The notes: a model not told the origin generated them from the sequence alone. A stretch of DNA of 64,000 nt from Aeromonas veronii (GCF_040215105.1 NZ_CP157875.1:4408501-4472500), one strand, 5' to 3'; counted from the stretch's first letter, positions 44,860 to 58,186 are shown. Numbers and translations: made by a program.

Positions 44860-45903
44860 CTACTCTTTTATCTGCCAGAAGGGCGGTGCCCAGCGTGCAA
44901 TCGCCGCCGCCATGGCCTTGGGATCGAGCTGGCTCATGTCCTCCGGATGATCGCTGTCCTCCGGCGGGCTGAACGCCAGGTGGCGACCCTCGCTGTTGAG
45001 GGGACGCCAGCGCAGCGGGGTGGCGGAGCGGTGCGCCGGGAAGAAGCCGATGGTCGGCACATCCAGGGCCGCGGCGATGTGCAACGGCCCGGTGCTGCCC
45101 GCCACGAACAGGGCCGCATTTGCCATCACCTGACAGAACTTCGGCAGCCCCTCGTCGGAGCGATAGATCCAGCCGTTGCCGCCGTGGGCCAGCAATTCTG
45201 CCGCCAGTTGCTCGGCCTTGCCCTCCTCCCCCGGCCCCGCCGTCAGCACGCACTGCAACTCGGGGCAGGCCTGGTTGAGCTTGATGATGAGACGGGCGTA
45301 TTGCTCGATGGAGAGATTGTTGGCCGAGCCGCCGCTGCCCGCGTGCACCATCAGCCAGGGGCGGCTGGCATCCAGCTTCAGCCGGGTGGCGACCTGCTCG
45401 CGCACCTGCTGCAGGCAGGCGGCATCGAAACTGAGATAGGGGGCCTGGGGCTCCACTGCGCTCAGCTGCTGGTCGGCGAGGAAGCGGCGGACGAGATCCA
45501 GGTTGTATTCGTACTCCGGCTTCTGGGAGCGGGAGCGGCGCTGGACCAGGCGCTGGTTGTAGAGCACCTGGGCCAGCTTGGTGGCGGGTGCCAGCCGGTA
45601 GGGAATGTGCGCCTTCCACACCAGTTTGGCGTTGCGGGTGTTGGAGAAGAGGCAGATGGCGGCGTCGAAGGCGGCCGCCTTGATGCGAGCCAGCAGGGCG
45701 CGCTGCTGCTCCTTGTCGGCCTTGGCACCCGGATCCAGGATCACCTCGTCAATCCAGGGGCACAGACGGGCAAGGGGCGCCGTGTAGGCGGGCACCAGAG
45801 CAGTCACATGACAATCCATGGAGCCCTTGAGCATGGCGAAACTCGGCCAGGCCAGCATGAAGTCACCAATCTTGTCATTGCGTACTACCAGAATGCGTTT
45901 CAT
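44860..45903 (-). CDS. Family-9 heptosyltransferase-like glycosyltransferase
   Basis: 347 residues: MKRILVVRNDKIGDFMLAWP at the start, LFSNTRNAKLVWKAHIPYR, and the ADP-heptose-site pattern MVHAGSGGSANNLS near 190 with FVAGSTGPLHIAAALDVPTIGFF near 260 in two blocks. It belongs to the WaaC/WaaF/WaaQ superfamily and likely transfers a further core heptose. I cannot say which residue. The ATG at 45901-45903 has GGGA upstream; a TTG two codons earlier is unlikely. Confidence 0.88.
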   Translation of the reverse strand: MKRILVVRNDKIGDFMLAWPSFAMLKGSMDCHVTALVPAYTAPLARLCPWIDEVILDPGAKADKEQQRALLARIKAAAFDAAICLFSNTRNAKLVWKAHIPYRLAPATKLAQVLYNQRLVQRRSRSQKPEYEYNLDLVRRFLADQQLSAVEPQAPYLSFDAACLQQVREQVATRLKLDASRPWLMVHAGSGGSANNLSIEQYARLIIKLNQACPELQCVLTAGPGEEGKAEQLAAELLAHGGNGWIYRSDEGLPKFCQVMANAALFVAGSTGPLHIAAALDVPTIGFFPAHRSATPLRWRPLNSEGRHLAFSPPEDSDHPEDMSQLDPKAMAAAIARWAPPFWQIKE

Positions 45904-45905
45904 AA

Positions 45906-46619
<714 letters not shown>

Positions 46620-46654
46620 GACCGGGAGGCTCGCCTCCCCGTTGCATCCCGGCC

Positions 46655-47602
46655 TCAGTGGCTCTCCTGGCCGCACGCCAGGGCCTGCTGGCAAGCCAGC
46701 GCCAGCTCGTCCAGCCACAGGTAGCGACGCCGGTACATGGCCCGCTTCTTGGTGGCCACGACCTCCAGCGGCGTGCGTTCCGCCGGTTGCAGCCGCACGA
46801 AGTTCTCGTCCTGATCCACGGCACCAAACTCCTGCCACAGCTCGTCATAATCCGATTGCAGGCAGGCCTTCTTGCGCTTGCTGTAGCGACTGGCCTGATA
46901 GATGTGCGCCTTCATCCGTACCGCCGTGACCCGGCTCGCCCCCATGGCCTGCGCCAGTGCCAGCACCATCATCACCACCAGCGACTTGGGCCTCAGACCG
47001 TGGCCCGCCTTGGTCAGCGCCCGCACTCTCTCCTGCGGCTGCGCCACACAGGGGGCAGGCCCTTGGATGGACCCTATCACCACCGCCAGCTCGCACTCGT
47101 TGCCGGCCAGGGAGAAGGCGCAGCTGTAGAGCCGCTCACCCCGGGCGTTGATGATGGATAGGGCCAGCTCGGCCTCCCGGCGGAAGGTGCCGTCGTGGCG
47201 CAGCACGATGCGGTAGTCCTGATCGGGAAAACGCCCCAGCTCCAAGCCCTCCCCCAGATAGAGCCGCTCGATGAGCGCCGGGTAGCGGGCCAGCAGCAGC
47301 CGATAGTGATCTTCCACCATGGCAGCCCGCTGGCTGACGGTGGAGCTGGCGAAACGGTAGGGGCGCATCGGCTTGTCGAGCAGTTCGGGATAGCGGGCGG
47401 GCAGCGCCTTTAGCGGCTCCGCCAGGAACAGCTCGTACACCTGGGTCAGCTGCGAACGATAGAGCAGACTGCGCAGCACGAACTTGACGCGATTGAAGGT
47501 CTTGCGGGCACTCTCCTCGGGGTAGAGGTAGCGGGCCATTTGCTGGGCACAAAAGTGCCCCTGCCGGGACAGATGATCCCAGTCTATTGATTTTGTTGTC
47601 AT
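46655..47602 (-). CDS. VirK/YbjX family protein (DUF535)
   Basis: 315 residues. The family blocks are visible: GEGLELGRFPDQDYRIVLRHDGTFRREAELALSI (about 116-150), LYSCAFSLAGNE, and IGSIQGPAP. Members are linked to virulence and envelope stress in enterics, but the molecular function is unknown. The C-terminal part is basic (SRYSKRKKACLQSDYDELWQEFG). No signal peptide is seen. It is convergent with coaD, 35 bases away. Confidence 0.87.
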   Translation of the reverse strand: MTTKSIDWDHLSRQGHFCAQQMARYLYPEESARKTFNRVKFVLRSLLYRSQLTQVYELFLAEPLKALPARYPELLDKPMRPYRFASSTVSQRAAMVEDHYRLLLARYPALIERLYLGEGLELGRFPDQDYRIVLRHDGTFRREAELALSIINARGERLYSCAFSLAGNECELAVVIGSIQGPAPCVAQPQERVRALTKAGHGLRPKSLVVMMVLALAQAMGASRVTAVRMKAHIYQASRYSKRKKACLQSDYDELWQEFGAVDQDENFVRLQPAERTPLEVVATKKRAMYRRRYLWLDELALACQQALACGQESH

Positions 47603-47717
47603 TTTTAATTTCTCGTCTTGCCTGAACAGACGGGATACTAGAAATGAGTGGTCACATTCTCAACAGACCGGAAATACTCTCTTACAACATCGCCGCTTTG
47701 GCGAAAAATAGTGTCCG

Positions 47718-48530
47718 TCAGCGCTGGCAATGTGAACAAAACACGGTGGTACGTTGTCCAATGCGGATTTCGCTCAGCAGGGTCTGGCAATGGAAACAGG
47801 GCTGACCACCGCGACCATAGACCTGCAACTGCTGCACGAAATAGCCCGGCTTGCCGTCGGCGCTGGTGAAATCCTTGAGGGTCGTCCCCCCCTGCACGAT
47901 GGCAGCCGCCAGTACCCGCTTGATCTCGGCCACCAGGGTCCCCAGCCGCTCGGCGCTGATGTTGCCCGCCGCCCGCTTGGGGTGAATGCCGGCGGCATAG
48001 AGCGCCTCGTTGGCGTAGATGTTGCCGACCCCCACCACCACGTGGTTGTCCATCAGGAAGGTCTTGATCGGGGTGCTGCGCCCCTTGGCACGCTCCCGCA
48101 GATAGTCGGCGCTGAACGCATCGGTGAGGGGTTCGGGACCGAGTCTGGCCAGCAGGGCATGGGCCTCTGCCGGTTCACGAGTCCACAGCAGGGCGCCGAA
48201 GCGCCGCGGATCGTTGAGTCGCAGCAGCTTGCCGTTGGCGAGCTCGATATCCACGTGATCGTGCTTCTCGGCCGGGGTGCCGATGTCCAGCACCCGCAGG
48301 CTGCCGGACATGCCCAGATGCAGGATGGCGGTGCCAAAATCGGTCTCCAGCAGCAGGTACTTGGCACGGCGGCTGACCCTGTGGATGGTGAGGTCCACCA
48401 GCTCCTGGATCTCTCCCGGTACCGGCCAGCGCAGGCGGCCGTCCCGCACCACGACCCGGCTGACCTTGATGCCGGTGAGCCAGGGAGAGATGCCCTGGCG
48501 GCTGACTTCGACTTCCGGTAATTCAGGCAT
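47718..48530 (-). CDS. mutM: Formamidopyrimidine-DNA glycosylase
   Basis: Removes 8-oxoguanine and nicks the DNA. It has 270 residues (E. coli 269): catalytic N-terminal Pro-Glu in [18 protein letters not shown] near 71, H2TH region [16 protein letters not shown] near 162, and the C-terminal zinc finger CFHCQTLL ... VFCSHCQR. The ATG at 48528-48530 is fixed by the catalytic proline. Confidence 0.97.
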   Translation of the reverse strand: MPELPEVEVSRQGISPWLTGIKVSRVVVRDGRLRWPVPGEIQELVDLTIHRVSRRAKYLLLETDFGTAILHLGMSGSLRVLDIGTPAEKHDHVDIELANGKLLRLNDPRRFGALLWTREPAEAHALLARLGPEPLTDAFSADYLRERAKGRSTPIKTFLMDNHVVVGVGNIYANEALYAAGIHPKRAAGNISAERLGTLVAEIKRVLAAAIVQGGTTLKDFTSADGKPGYFVQQLQVYGRGGQPCFHCQTLLSEIRIGQRTTVFCSHCQR

Positions 48531-48555
48531 GACGCGCTCCTCGCTGTGGGGTGGA

Positions 48556-49011
48556 TCAGGGGGTGGGCCGCAGCAGGCTGCGGTACTGCTCTGGGCTCAG
48601 GGTCAGCCAGGTCGAGGGGGGCAGCAGGGCGGCGAACTTGCCGTTGTCCTGATAGATCGCCACCTCGATGGGATCGCTCTGGCCGGCGACCCAGATCTTG
48701 AGGCCGACGGGATTGCCGCGCAAGGCGTCGCCAGGAGGCAGCAACCAGCCCTGCCAGGCTTCGATGTGGGCGGCCAGCTGGTCACTGTCGAGCCCCAGAT
48801 CCGGCCCGCTGCGCCAACCCTGGCCGATGCGTTCTATCTGCCAGCTCGGTCCCTGCCAGGTCAATACCACGGCGGCTTCCGGCAGCAGGGGCCGTGATCG
48901 CTTGGCGCTGTTCTCCTGCTGGGCCTGATCCAGCCGGTGCAACAGGGTAATCACGATCAGCACCGCCACGATGATCACGTTATTCCAGCCTTTGCGGCTC
49001 AATTTGAACAT
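48556..49011 (-). CDS. Hypothetical membrane-anchored protein
   Basis: 151 residues with a single N-terminal membrane anchor ([15 protein letters not shown], about 11-25) and a soluble region with [19 protein letters not shown] and [18 protein letters not shown], presumably periplasmic. I do not recognise a named domain. It is upstream of mutM in the same direction with a 25-base gap, so it is probably co-transcribed with it. Confidence 0.75.
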   Translation of the reverse strand: MFKLSRKGWNNVIIVAVLIVITLLHRLDQAQQENSAKRSRPLLPEAAVVLTWQGPSWQIERIGQGWRSGPDLGLDSDQLAAHIEAWQGWLLPPGDALRGNPVGLKIWVAGQSDPIEVAIYQDNGKFAALLPPSTWLTLSPEQYRSLLRPTP

Positions 49012-49054
49012 GGCAACTCTCCCTTTGAAGCGGCAGTGTACTGAATTGCGGCCA

Positions 49055-49084
49055 TAAAAAAACCCGGCACGAGGCCGGGCTTTT
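49055..49084 (-). terminator. Terminator after rpmB-rpmG
   Basis: CCCGGC and GCCGGG around ACGAG (49063-49079). On the minus strand it is followed by a run of seven T. Confidence 0.8.
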
Positions 49085-49100
49085 AAGCAAATTCAAGTGA

Positions 49101-49268
49101 TTACTTGATTTTGCCTTCTTTGTAGATCACATGCTGACGAATAACGGGATCAAATTTCTTGATCTCCATTTTTTCGGGCATGGTGCGCTTGTTCTTGGTA
49201 GTGGTATAGAAGTGACCAGTACCGGCGCTGGAGTTCAGGCGAATCTTATCGCGAATACCTTTAGCCAT
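49101..49268 (-). CDS. rpmG: 50S ribosomal protein L33
   Basis: 55 residues, too short for most ORF cut-offs. It reads [18 protein letters not shown], then [20 protein letters not shown] and ends VIYKEGKIK. It lacks the zinc cysteines (C-minus form). It follows rpmB by 11 bases, the conserved order. Confidence 0.96.
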   Translation of the reverse strand: MAKGIRDKIRLNSSAGTGHFYTTTKNKRTMPEKMEIKKFDPVIRQHVIYKEGKIK

Positions 49269-49279
49269 GATCTAATTCC

Positions 49280-49516
49280 TTATACCTTAACGCCGCTGGC
49301 ACGCAGTTCAGCCAGAACCACTTCAACGCCGCGCTTGTCGATGATACGCATGCCTTTTGCGGATACGCGCAGGCTCACGAAGCGTTTTTCACTCTCAACC
49401 CAGAAACGGTGAGTGTGCAGGTTCGGCAGGAAACGACGCTTGGTAGCGTTGTTAGCGTGCGAACGGTTGTTACCAACTGCCGGGCGCTTGCCGGTTACTT
49501 GGCATACTCTAGACAT
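49280..49516 (-). CDS. rpmB: 50S ribosomal protein L28
   Basis: 78 residues: [40 protein letters not shown], and a C-terminal [15 protein letters not shown]. The ATG at 49514-49516 gives the exact family start. First gene of rpmB-rpmG. Confidence 0.97.
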
Positions 49517-49601
49517 GTCAGTCTCTCCAAATCTTACTTCATTGCTCGAGCAAATATCTGCCCCGCTGGCCTTCGATTGCGGGGCAAACAGAAGGCGGCA
49601 T

Positions 49602-49630
49602 TTTATACAGCATCCGTGATCAAAGATCAA
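49602..49630 (-). promoter_or_regulatory. Sigma-70 promoter of rpmB-rpmG
   Basis: On the minus strand: TTGATC (49625-49630), 17 bases, TATAAA (49602-49607), about 85 bases before the rpmB start. Confidence 0.75.
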
Positions 49631-49653
49631 CTAATACAGTGCCAGAGCCCAGT

Positions 49654-50328
49654 TTATAGCCAACCACGCTCTGCAAAAGAAACCGTGATGCCGTCACCGA
49701 TCACCAAGTGATCCAGCACTCTGATATCGACCAGGGCCAGTGCGGCCAGGATACGATCCGTGATCTGGCGGTCGGCCCGGCTGGGCTCGGCCACGCCGGA
49801 CGGGTGATTATGCGCCAGAATCACGGCGGCTGCATTATGTTTGAGCGCGATCTGCACGATTTCTCTGGGCCAGACGCTCGCCGCGTCCAGGGTACCGTAA
49901 AAAAGCTCGACGAATTGAATGACCCTGTGCTGGTTATCCAGCAGCAAGAGGGCAAAGACCTCCCGCGGTCTATCCCGCAGCTGGGCCTGCAGATAGTCCC
50001 GGGTCAGCCGGGGCGAGGTGAGGGCCTCCCCCCGTTGCAACTGCTCCGCCAGATGGCGTTTGCCCATCTCCAGCACCGCCTGCAGCTGGGCATACTTGGC
50101 AGGTCCCAACCCATATGCCTCGCAGAAGACCCGCTGCTCGGCGCCGAGCAGCGCCCTCAGCGATCCGAACTGCTGCAGCAACTGGCGGGAGAGATCCACC
50201 GCGCTCAGGCCGTTGACCCCGGTGCGCAGGAAGATCGCCAGCAACTCCGCATCGGACAACGTCCCGGCTCCCCGCCGCAGCAGCTTCTCTCTGGGTCGCT
50301 CGTCCTCGGGCCACTCCTTGATGCTCAT
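49654..50328 (-). CDS. radC: RadC/MPN-domain protein
   Basis: 224 residues. An N-terminal helix-hairpin-helix-like region ([24 protein letters not shown], in two blocks, and [14 protein letters not shown]) precedes the MPN/JAMM domain, whose metal motif is [17 protein letters not shown] near 170. Despite the old name the DNA-repair role is doubtful; the biochemical function is not settled. The ATG at 50326-50328 has GAGGAG upstream. Its position between rpmB and coaBC is conserved. Confidence 0.93.
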   Translation of the reverse strand: MSIKEWPEDERPREKLLRRGAGTLSDAELLAIFLRTGVNGLSAVDLSRQLLQQFGSLRALLGAEQRVFCEAYGLGPAKYAQLQAVLEMGKRHLAEQLQRGEALTSPRLTRDYLQAQLRDRPREVFALLLLDNQHRVIQFVELFYGTLDAASVWPREIVQIALKHNAAAVILAHNHPSGVAEPSRADRQITDRILAALALVDIRVLDHLVIGDGITVSFAERGWL

Positions 50329-50469
50329 TTGTCTCTCCTCGCAGGGGCTGAGGAAAAACATAGCAAAAAATCGCGGGAGCCCGAGCACAACTCCCCCATG
50401 TCAGCCTCTGTCGTCATCCCCAGCCTGTGGTATCTTAGCCGACCAGTTGAACCGCAAGAGATGGTGCAG

Positions 50470-51672
50470 ATGAGATTGGCCGATAAACGCATCCTGTTGG
50501 GTGTCAGTGGTGGCATCGCCGCCTACAAGAGTGCCGAGCTGGTACGCCGCCTGAAGGATCAGGGGGCCGAGGTGCGGGTGGTCATGACCCGCTCCGCCAA
50601 GGAGTTCATCACCCCGCTGACCCTGCAGGCCGTCTCCGGTCATCCGGTCGCCGACAGCCTGCTGGATCCGGCCGCCGAGGCGGGCATGGGCCACATCGAA
50701 CTGGCCAAATGGGCCGATCTGGTGCTGATCGCCCCCGCCAGCGCCAACCTGATGGCTCGCATGGCCGCCGGCATGGCGGACGAGCTGCTGACCACCCTCT
50801 GTCTGGCCACCCCGGCAGCCGTGGCGCTGGCCCCGGCCATGAACCAGCAGATGTATCGCAACGCCGCCACCCAGGCCAACCTGGATACGCTGGCCAGCCG
50901 CGGCATCCTGCTGTGGGGGCCGGATTCCGGCAGCCAGGCCTGCGGCGACGTGGGTCCGGGCAGGATGCTGGATCCCCTCGAGCTGGTGGAGCGCTGCTGC
51001 CAGCAGCTCGCCGCCGAGCCCCTGCTGGCCGGCGTCCGGCTGCTGCTCACCGCCGGCCCGACCCGGGAGGCACTGGATCCGGTGCGCTACATCAGCAACC
51101 ACAGCTCCGGCAAGATGGGCTACGCCATCGCCCGCGCCGCCCGTGAGGCAGGCGCCGAGGTGACCCTGGTGAGTGGCCCGGTCGCTCTGGCCACGCCGCA
51201 AGGGGTGGTGCGCGTCGATGTGGAGAGCGCCCAGCAGATGCATCAGGCCGTCATGAGCCGGGTGAGCGAGTGCGATCTCTTCATCGGCTGCGCCGCCGTG
51301 GCGGATTATCGCCCCGAGCAGGTAGCCGAGCAGAAGATCAAGAAGCGTGTCGACAGCGATCAGATGCAGCTGACCCTGGTCAAGAACCCGGACATCATCG
51401 CCGCCGTGGGAGCATTACCAGACAAGCCCTACACCGTTGGATTTGCCGCCGAAACCGTGGATGTGGAACAATACGCCCTCGACAAACTGCGACGCAAACG
51501 GCTGGACATGATCGCCGCCAACGACGTATCCCGCGCGGGCCAGGGGTTCAATGCCGATGACAATGCCCTGACCGTGTTCTGGCAAGGGGGTCAAGCCCCG
51601 CTGCCACTTGCCGATAAGCTGACACTGGCCCGTCATCTCATCGCCTTGATTGCGCGTCATTATCGCTCCTGA
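50470..51672 (+). CDS. coaBC: Bifunctional phosphopantothenoylcysteine decarboxylase/synthetase
   Basis: Two consecutive steps of CoA synthesis. It has 400 residues. The N-terminal CoaC flavoprotein domain (1-185) has [40 protein letters not shown] and [14 protein letters not shown]. The C-terminal CoaB domain (about 188-400) has [31 protein letters not shown], and [11 protein letters not shown]. The ATG at 50470 aligns with the family N-terminus; the ATG three codons earlier is too close to the AAGAG. Confidence 0.95.
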   Translation: MRLADKRILLGVSGGIAAYKSAELVRRLKDQGAEVRVVMTRSAKEFITPLTLQAVSGHPVADSLLDPAAEAGMGHIELAKWADLVLIAPASANLMARMAAGMADELLTTLCLATPAAVALAPAMNQQMYRNAATQANLDTLASRGILLWGPDSGSQACGDVGPGRMLDPLELVERCCQQLAAEPLLAGVRLLLTAGPTREALDPVRYISNHSSGKMGYAIARAAREAGAEVTLVSGPVALATPQGVVRVDVESAQQMHQAVMSRVSECDLFIGCAAVADYRPEQVAEQKIKKRVDSDQMQLTLVKNPDIIAAVGALPDKPYTVGFAAETVDVEQYALDKLRRKRLDMIAANDVSRAGQGFNADDNALTVFWQGGQAPLPLADKLTLARHLIALIARHYRS

Positions 51673-51815
51673 GCAACGACGCCAAGCGATCCGATCGCCT
51701 TTCGCGATCCCGACAAACCGATTCAGCGGACGTTGACACTGCCTGTGTCAGCGCCAGCAGCAGAATTCACTGAGCCATTCGATCGCCGCAGTGCGATCTC
51801 ATTGAAAAGCGATTC

Positions 51816-52274
51816 ATGAACACACAAATTGAACTCAAAATCCTGGATGCCCGCATCGGCACCGACTTCCCGCTGCCTGCCTATGCCACACCGGGTTCCG
51901 CCGGCATGGATCTGCGCGCCCTGCTGGACGCGCCGCTGACCCTGGCCCCCGGCGATACCACCCTGGTGCCTACCGGCCTGGCCATTCATATCCAGGATCC
52001 GGGTCTGTGCGCCACCATCCTGCCCCGCTCCGGCCTCGGCCATAAGCACGGCATCGTGCTCGGCAACCTGGTCGGCCTCATCGACTCCGACTATCAGGGT
52101 CAATTGATGGTCTCGGTCTGGAACCGCGGCAACGACAGCTTCACCATGCAACCCGGCGAGCGCATCGCCCAGCTGGTGATCCTGCCGGTGGTTCAGGCCA
52201 GCTTCCAGCTGGTCGACGAGTTCAATCAGAGCGAACGGGGTGAAGGCGGGTTTGGTTCTTCTGGTCGCCAATAA
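51816..52274 (+). CDS. dut: Deoxyuridine 5'-triphosphate nucleotidohydrolase (dUTPase)
   Basis: Hydrolyses dUTP to dUMP. It has 152 residues, a homotrimeric beta-fold. All five motifs are present: [43 protein letters not shown], and C-terminal [10 protein letters not shown]. It lies downstream of coaBC, as in E. coli. Confidence 0.97.
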   Translation: MNTQIELKILDARIGTDFPLPAYATPGSAGMDLRALLDAPLTLAPGDTTLVPTGLAIHIQDPGLCATILPRSGLGHKHGIVLGNLVGLIDSDYQGQLMVSVWNRGNDSFTMQPGERIAQLVILPVVQASFQLVDEFNQSERGEGGFGSSGRQ

Positions 52275-52344
52275 CAAGACCACACAGCCCCCTCGGGCCT
52301 GTGCCTAATAACGGAATCAAGCCATTGTTTTTTTAGGGGAATCC

Positions 52345-52941
52345 ATGGCAAGCAGTAACCAGAAACAGAGTCGGCGCGATCAAATCCTGCAGGCACTCGC
52401 CCATATGCTGGAAACCAGCCCGGGCCAGCGCATCACCACGGCCCGCCTCGCGGCCGAGGTGGGTGTCTCCGAGGCGGCCCTCTATCGGCACTTTCCCAGC
52501 AAGGCGCGGATGTTCGAGGGGCTGATCGACTTTATCGAGGATTCCCTGCTGTCACGGGTCAACCTGATCATGGCCGAAGAGAAGGACACCATGGCCCGCT
52601 GCCACCACATACTGCAGCTGCTCCTGGTGTTCGCCGAGCGCAATCCCGGCATCACCCGCATCCTCAACGGCGACGCCCTGCTGGGTGAGCACGACCGGCT
52701 GCGGGATCGCATCAGCGCGCTGTTCGACAAGCTGGAAACCCAGCTCAAGCAGGCACTGCGGGAGAAGCGGCTGCGGGAAGGCCAGGGCTTCCAGCTCGAC
52801 GAGACCATGCTGGCCAATCTGCTGCTGGCCTATGCCGAGGGGCGGATCAGCCAGTTTGTCCGATCCGAGTTCAAACTCAAGCCCACCGCCGGCTTTGAAG
52901 ATCAGTGGCAATTCATGCGCAGCCAACTGCTGCAGAGCTGA
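52345..52941 (+). CDS. slmA: Nucleoid occlusion factor SlmA
   Basis: A TetR-fold protein that binds SlmA boxes and blocks FtsZ assembly over the nucleoid. It has 198 residues, the usual size. The N-terminal HTH is [25 protein letters not shown], in two blocks, followed by [20 protein letters not shown]. The C-terminal part is conserved through [17 protein letters not shown]. Position after dut is conserved. Confidence 0.95.
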   Translation: MASSNQKQSRRDQILQALAHMLETSPGQRITTARLAAEVGVSEAALYRHFPSKARMFEGLIDFIEDSLLSRVNLIMAEEKDTMARCHHILQLLLVFAERNPGITRILNGDALLGEHDRLRDRISALFDKLETQLKQALREKRLREGQGFQLDETMLANLLLAYAEGRISQFVRSEFKLKPTAGFEDQWQFMRSQLLQS

Positions 52942-52962
52942 GCCATACTGGTTGTGCGAAGC

Positions 52963-52990
52963 GGGAGGCCTTGGCCTCCCTTGTTTTTTG
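52963..52990 (+). terminator. Terminator after slmA
   Basis: GGGAGGCC, TT, GGCCTCCC followed by TTGTTTTTTG. Confidence 0.82.
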
Positions 52991-53081
52991 TGGCACAACA
53001 TAAGCACCAGATGCGACCCAAGTTGTCGCGCTCCGGTGTTAGATTCATCCGCCATAAACCTTTACACCAACAGGAAATTCT

Positions 53082-53918
53082 ATGGAACCCGAGATCATCA
53101 CAGACGCGCAGACCTGGCTGGTCAACAACCAGGGGCTGATCATCGAGTACGCGGTCAACATCGCCGCCGCCCTGCTCACCCTGCTGGTCGGTTACATCGC
53201 CGCCAATATCATCAGTGGCGGCGTGACCAAGGTCATGCAGGCCCGCAAGCTGGACACCACGGTCACCCACTTCATCGGCAGCATCCTCAAGTACACCATA
53301 CTGGTGTTCGTGGTGATCGCGGCGCTGGGCCGGGTCGGGGTGCAGACCGCCTCCTTCGTCGCCATCATCGGTGCCGCCGGTCTGGCCATCGGTCTGGCAC
53401 TGCAGGGCTCGCTCTCCAACTTCGCCGCCGGTTTCCTGCTGATCATCTTCCGTCCCATCAAGGCCGGTGAGTTCATCGAAGTGGCGGGTACCAATGGCGT
53501 GGTGCAGTCCGTACAGCTGTTCACCACCACCCTCTCGTCCGCCGACAACAAGATGGTGGTCGTCCCCAACTCCGCCATCCTCAACGGCACCATCGTCAAC
53601 TACTCCCGCATGGAGACCCGTCGGGTCGACATGACCTTCGGCATCGGCTACGGCTCGGATCTGCGCAAGGCCAAGCAGATCCTGGAGCGTCTGGTGAGTG
53701 AAGAGCCGCGCATCCTGAAGGATCCGGCCGTTACCATCGCCGTCGCCGCCCTGGCCGACTCCTCGGTCAACATCGTGGTGCGCCCCTGGGTCAAGACCGC
53801 CGATTACTGGGGTGTCTGGTTCGATTTCCACGAGCAGGTGAAGCTGGCCTTCGATGCCGAAGGTATCGAAATCCCCTTCCCGCAGATGGTCATGCACATG
53901 CAAAAGAACCAGGCCTGA
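53082..53918 (+). CDS. mscS: Small-conductance mechanosensitive channel (MscS family)
   Basis: An inner-membrane channel opened by membrane tension, protecting against hypo-osmotic shock. It has 278 residues (E. coli 286). TM1 is at about 24-46 and TM2 at about 62-82. The pore helix TM3 has the Gly/Ala pattern IGAAGLAIGLALQGSLSNFAA. The cytosolic vestibule has EVAGTNGVVQSVQLFTT and VVVPNSAILNGTIVNYSR. Single-gene unit. Confidence 0.93.
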   Translation: MEPEIITDAQTWLVNNQGLIIEYAVNIAAALLTLLVGYIAANIISGGVTKVMQARKLDTTVTHFIGSILKYTILVFVVIAALGRVGVQTASFVAIIGAAGLAIGLALQGSLSNFAAGFLLIIFRPIKAGEFIEVAGTNGVVQSVQLFTTTLSSADNKMVVVPNSAILNGTIVNYSRMETRRVDMTFGIGYGSDLRKAKQILERLVSEEPRILKDPAVTIAVAALADSSVNIVVRPWVKTADYWGVWFDFHEQVKLAFDAEGIEIPFPQMVMHMQKNQA

Positions 53919-53937
53919 GCACAGCCCTGATGACCAC

Positions 53938-53961
53938 AATGCCAGCCTCCGGGCTGGCATT
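53938..53961 (+). terminator. Hairpin after mscS
   Basis: AATGCCAGCC, TCCG, GGCTGGCATT, a perfect 10-bp stem followed by a moderately T-rich ATCATTTCC. Confidence 0.6.
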
Positions 53962-53979
53962 ATCATTTCCGGGCCATAC

Positions 53980-54002
53980 AAAAACCGGCCACCCGGGCCG
54001 GT
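53980..54002 (-). terminator. Terminator after the small membrane protein gene
   Basis: On the minus strand: ACCGGCC, CGGGT, GGCCGGT followed by TTTTTG. Confidence 0.8.
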
Positions 54003-54063
54003 CTCTCGTTCACCTCGTTACGTCACTCAAGGCCGAACTCGGCATCCCCTTCAAGAGCCATGC

Positions 54064-54252
54064 TCAGGCCAGCTTGCGTGCCACCCGGTTGAGCAGTGGC
54101 TGCACCAGCACATAGCCTCCCAGTACGGCTCCCATCACCGCCAGTACCCGCATCTCGAGGGTCGGGGCGGCCGTGGTCATCGCCAGGGTCAGCAGGCCGA
54201 TGAGGCCGGTGGCGATCAGGCTCAGGGCAAACAGGGACAATACGCGTTTCAT
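54064..54252 (-). CDS. Small hydrophobic protein, unknown
   Basis: 62 residues with two membrane segments (about 3-26 and 36-55) and a basic end (NRVARKLA). It starts MKRVLSLFALSLIATG. The ATG at 54250-54252 has GAGGAG seven bases before it and a proper terminator follows the gene, so it looks like a real short gene. No family recognised. Confidence 0.7.
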   Translation of the reverse strand: MKRVLSLFALSLIATGLIGLLTLAMTTAAPTLEMRVLAVMGAVLGGYVLVQPLLNRVARKLA

Positions 54253-56308
<2,056 letters not shown>

Positions 56309-56330
56309 GCTCTCCAAGCTTCCTGAATGC

Positions 56331-56361
56331 AAAAGCCCCGCTCAATGAGCGGGGCTTTTTA
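56331..56361. terminator. Bidirectional terminator between pgi and ilvC
   Basis: AAAAGCCCCGCTC, AAT, GAGCGGGGCTTTT, followed by TATT. Confidence 0.9.
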
Positions 56362-56486
56362 TTGCCGGTCACATCGCCAGCAACCAATCTGACGGCTTGC
56401 ACAATTCGGACATCCAGCCAGGTGTCTAAGCCAGCCGGTAACGGGGATCGTCATCCCCGCCCCTCCTCATGCCTGTCCGTTAAGAC

Positions 56487-57968
56487 TTAACCACCGACGG
56501 CGATACGCTTCATGTCTTTCATGTAGCCGCGCAGGGTCTGGCCGATCGCTTCGATGGGGTGATTGCGGGTCGCCTCGTTGGCGGCCAGCAGGGCCAGGTT
56601 GTCCACGGCCTTGCTCTCGGCACGGCCACTGCCCAGATCGCCCGTCTGCAGGGTCGGCATGAAATGCTCACGCAGCAACGGCACGGCGGCATTGGCGAAC
56701 AGGTAGTTACCGTATTCGGCGGTATCGGAGATCACCACGTTCATCTCGTACAGGCGCTTGCGGGCGACGGTGTTGGCGATGAGCGGCAACTCGTGCAGGG
56801 ATTCGTAATAGGCGGATTCTTCGTAGATGCCGGAGGCCACCATGGTCTCGAACGCCAGCTCCACACCCGCCTTGACCATGGCTACCATGACCACGCCGTT
56901 GTCGAAGTACTCCTGCTCGGCAATCTTGCCGGCATAGGCCGGGGCATTCTCGAAGGCAGACTTGCCGGTCTCCTCGCGCCAGCCGAACAGCTTGGCATCG
57001 TCTTCGGCCCAGTCAGCCATCATGCCGCGGGAGAACTCGCCGGCGATGATGTCGTCCATGTGCTTCTCGAACAGCGGGCGCATCAGGGTGCGCAGCTGCT
57101 CGGACAGCTCGAAGGCGCGCAGTTTGGCCGGGTTGGAGAGGCGGTCCATCATCAGGCTGATACCACCCTGCTTCAGGGCTTCGGTGATGGTCTCCCAGCC
57201 GAACTGGATCAGCTTGCCGGCATAGGCCGGGTCTGTGCCCTCGGCGACCAGCTTGTCGTAGCACAGCAGGGAGCCGGCCTGCAGCATGCCGCACAGTATG
57301 GTCTGCTCGCCCATCAGGTCGGATTTCACTTCCGCCACGAAGGAGGATTCCAGCACGCCAGCACGGTCGCCGCCGGTGGCGGAGGCCCACGCCTTGGCGA
57401 TGGCCATGCCCTCGCCCTGGGGATCGTTCTCCGGGTGCACCGCAATCAGGGTCGGTACGCCGAAGCCACGCTTGTACTCTTCACGCACCTCGGTACCCGG
57501 GCACTTGGGCGCCACCATGACGACGGTGATGTCGGCACGGATCTGCTGACCCTCTTCCACCACGTTGAAGCCGTGGGAGTAGCCCAGAGCGGCCCCCTGC
57601 TTCATCAGCGGCATCACGGTTTTGACTACGTCGGAGTGCTGCTTGTCCGGGGTCAGGTTCAGCACCAGATCGGCGGTAGGGATCAGATCCTCATAGGTGC
57701 CGACCACGAAGCCGTTGTCGGTGGCTTTCTGCCAGGAGGCACGCTTCTCGGTGATGGCCGCCTTGCGCAGGGCATAGGAGATGTCCAGCCCGGAGTCGCG
57801 CATGTTCAGACCCTGGTTCAGACCCTGGGCGCCACAGCCCACAATCACCACCTTCTTGCCCTTGAGCACCGCACAACCGTCAGCGAACTCCTCGCGCAGC
57901 ATGAAACGACACTTGCCCAGCTGGGCCAACTGCTGACGCAGGTTCAGGGTGTTGAAATAATTAGCCAT
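56487..57968 (-). CDS. ilvC: Ketol-acid reductoisomerase (class II)
   Basis: Second common step of isoleucine/valine synthesis, NADPH-dependent. It has 493 residues, the long class II form of enterics (491 in E. coli). The Rossmann motif is [21 protein letters not shown] near 40 (first and second halves). [23 protein letters not shown] and [17 protein letters not shown] follow, and the knotted domain is duplicated. Divergent from its activator ilvY, as in enterics. Confidence 0.97.
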   Translation of the reverse strand: MANYFNTLNLRQQLAQLGKCRFMLREEFADGCAVLKGKKVVIVGCGAQGLNQGLNMRDSGLDISYALRKAAITEKRASWQKATDNGFVVGTYEDLIPTADLVLNLTPDKQHSDVVKTVMPLMKQGAALGYSHGFNVVEEGQQIRADITVVMVAPKCPGTEVREEYKRGFGVPTLIAVHPENDPQGEGMAIAKAWASATGGDRAGVLESSFVAEVKSDLMGEQTILCGMLQAGSLLCYDKLVAEGTDPAYAGKLIQFGWETITEALKQGGISLMMDRLSNPAKLRAFELSEQLRTLMRPLFEKHMDDIIAGEFSRGMMADWAEDDAKLFGWREETGKSAFENAPAYAGKIAEQEYFDNGVVMVAMVKAGVELAFETMVASGIYEESAYYESLHELPLIANTVARKRLYEMNVVISDTAEYGNYLFANAAVPLLREHFMPTLQTGDLGSGRAESKAVDNLALLAANEATRNHPIEAIGQTLRGYMKDMKRIAVGG

Positions 57969-58021
57969 GGTGATTGCTCCGTTCGATTGATTCCATGCCG
58001 GATGACGGCGTTGTCGGACCC

Positions 58022-58081
58022 ACTATAGCGCGGGACACTTATTGCCTGAACTGATATATTCGAAACAGTACGTTGCAATAA
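58022..58081. promoter_or_regulatory. ilvC promoter and candidate IlvY sites
   Basis: For ilvC on the minus strand: TATAGT (58022-58027), a 17-base spacer and TTCAGG (58045-58050), a poor -35 as expected for an activator-dependent promoter. TTATTGC (58039-58045) and GCAATAA (58075-58081) form a spaced inverted repeat across the divergent gap, with TTGCAA at 58073-58078 within the second arm on the complementary reading. IlvY binding is inferred from position. Confidence 0.5.
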
Positions 58082-58186
58082 ATGAAAGGCTATCCGGCCC
58101 CATATCCCCCTCTTTTCGTCGATATCAGCAGGCGAGTTGGCCCGTAGCAATCGATTTGGCGCTCGCGCCGCAGCAGGAAATGAAAG

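Noticed and set aside
49708..50469. N-terminal extension of coaBC by over 250 codons
   Set aside because: It is antisense to radC; family alignment and spacing to the ribosome-binding site place the start at 50470.
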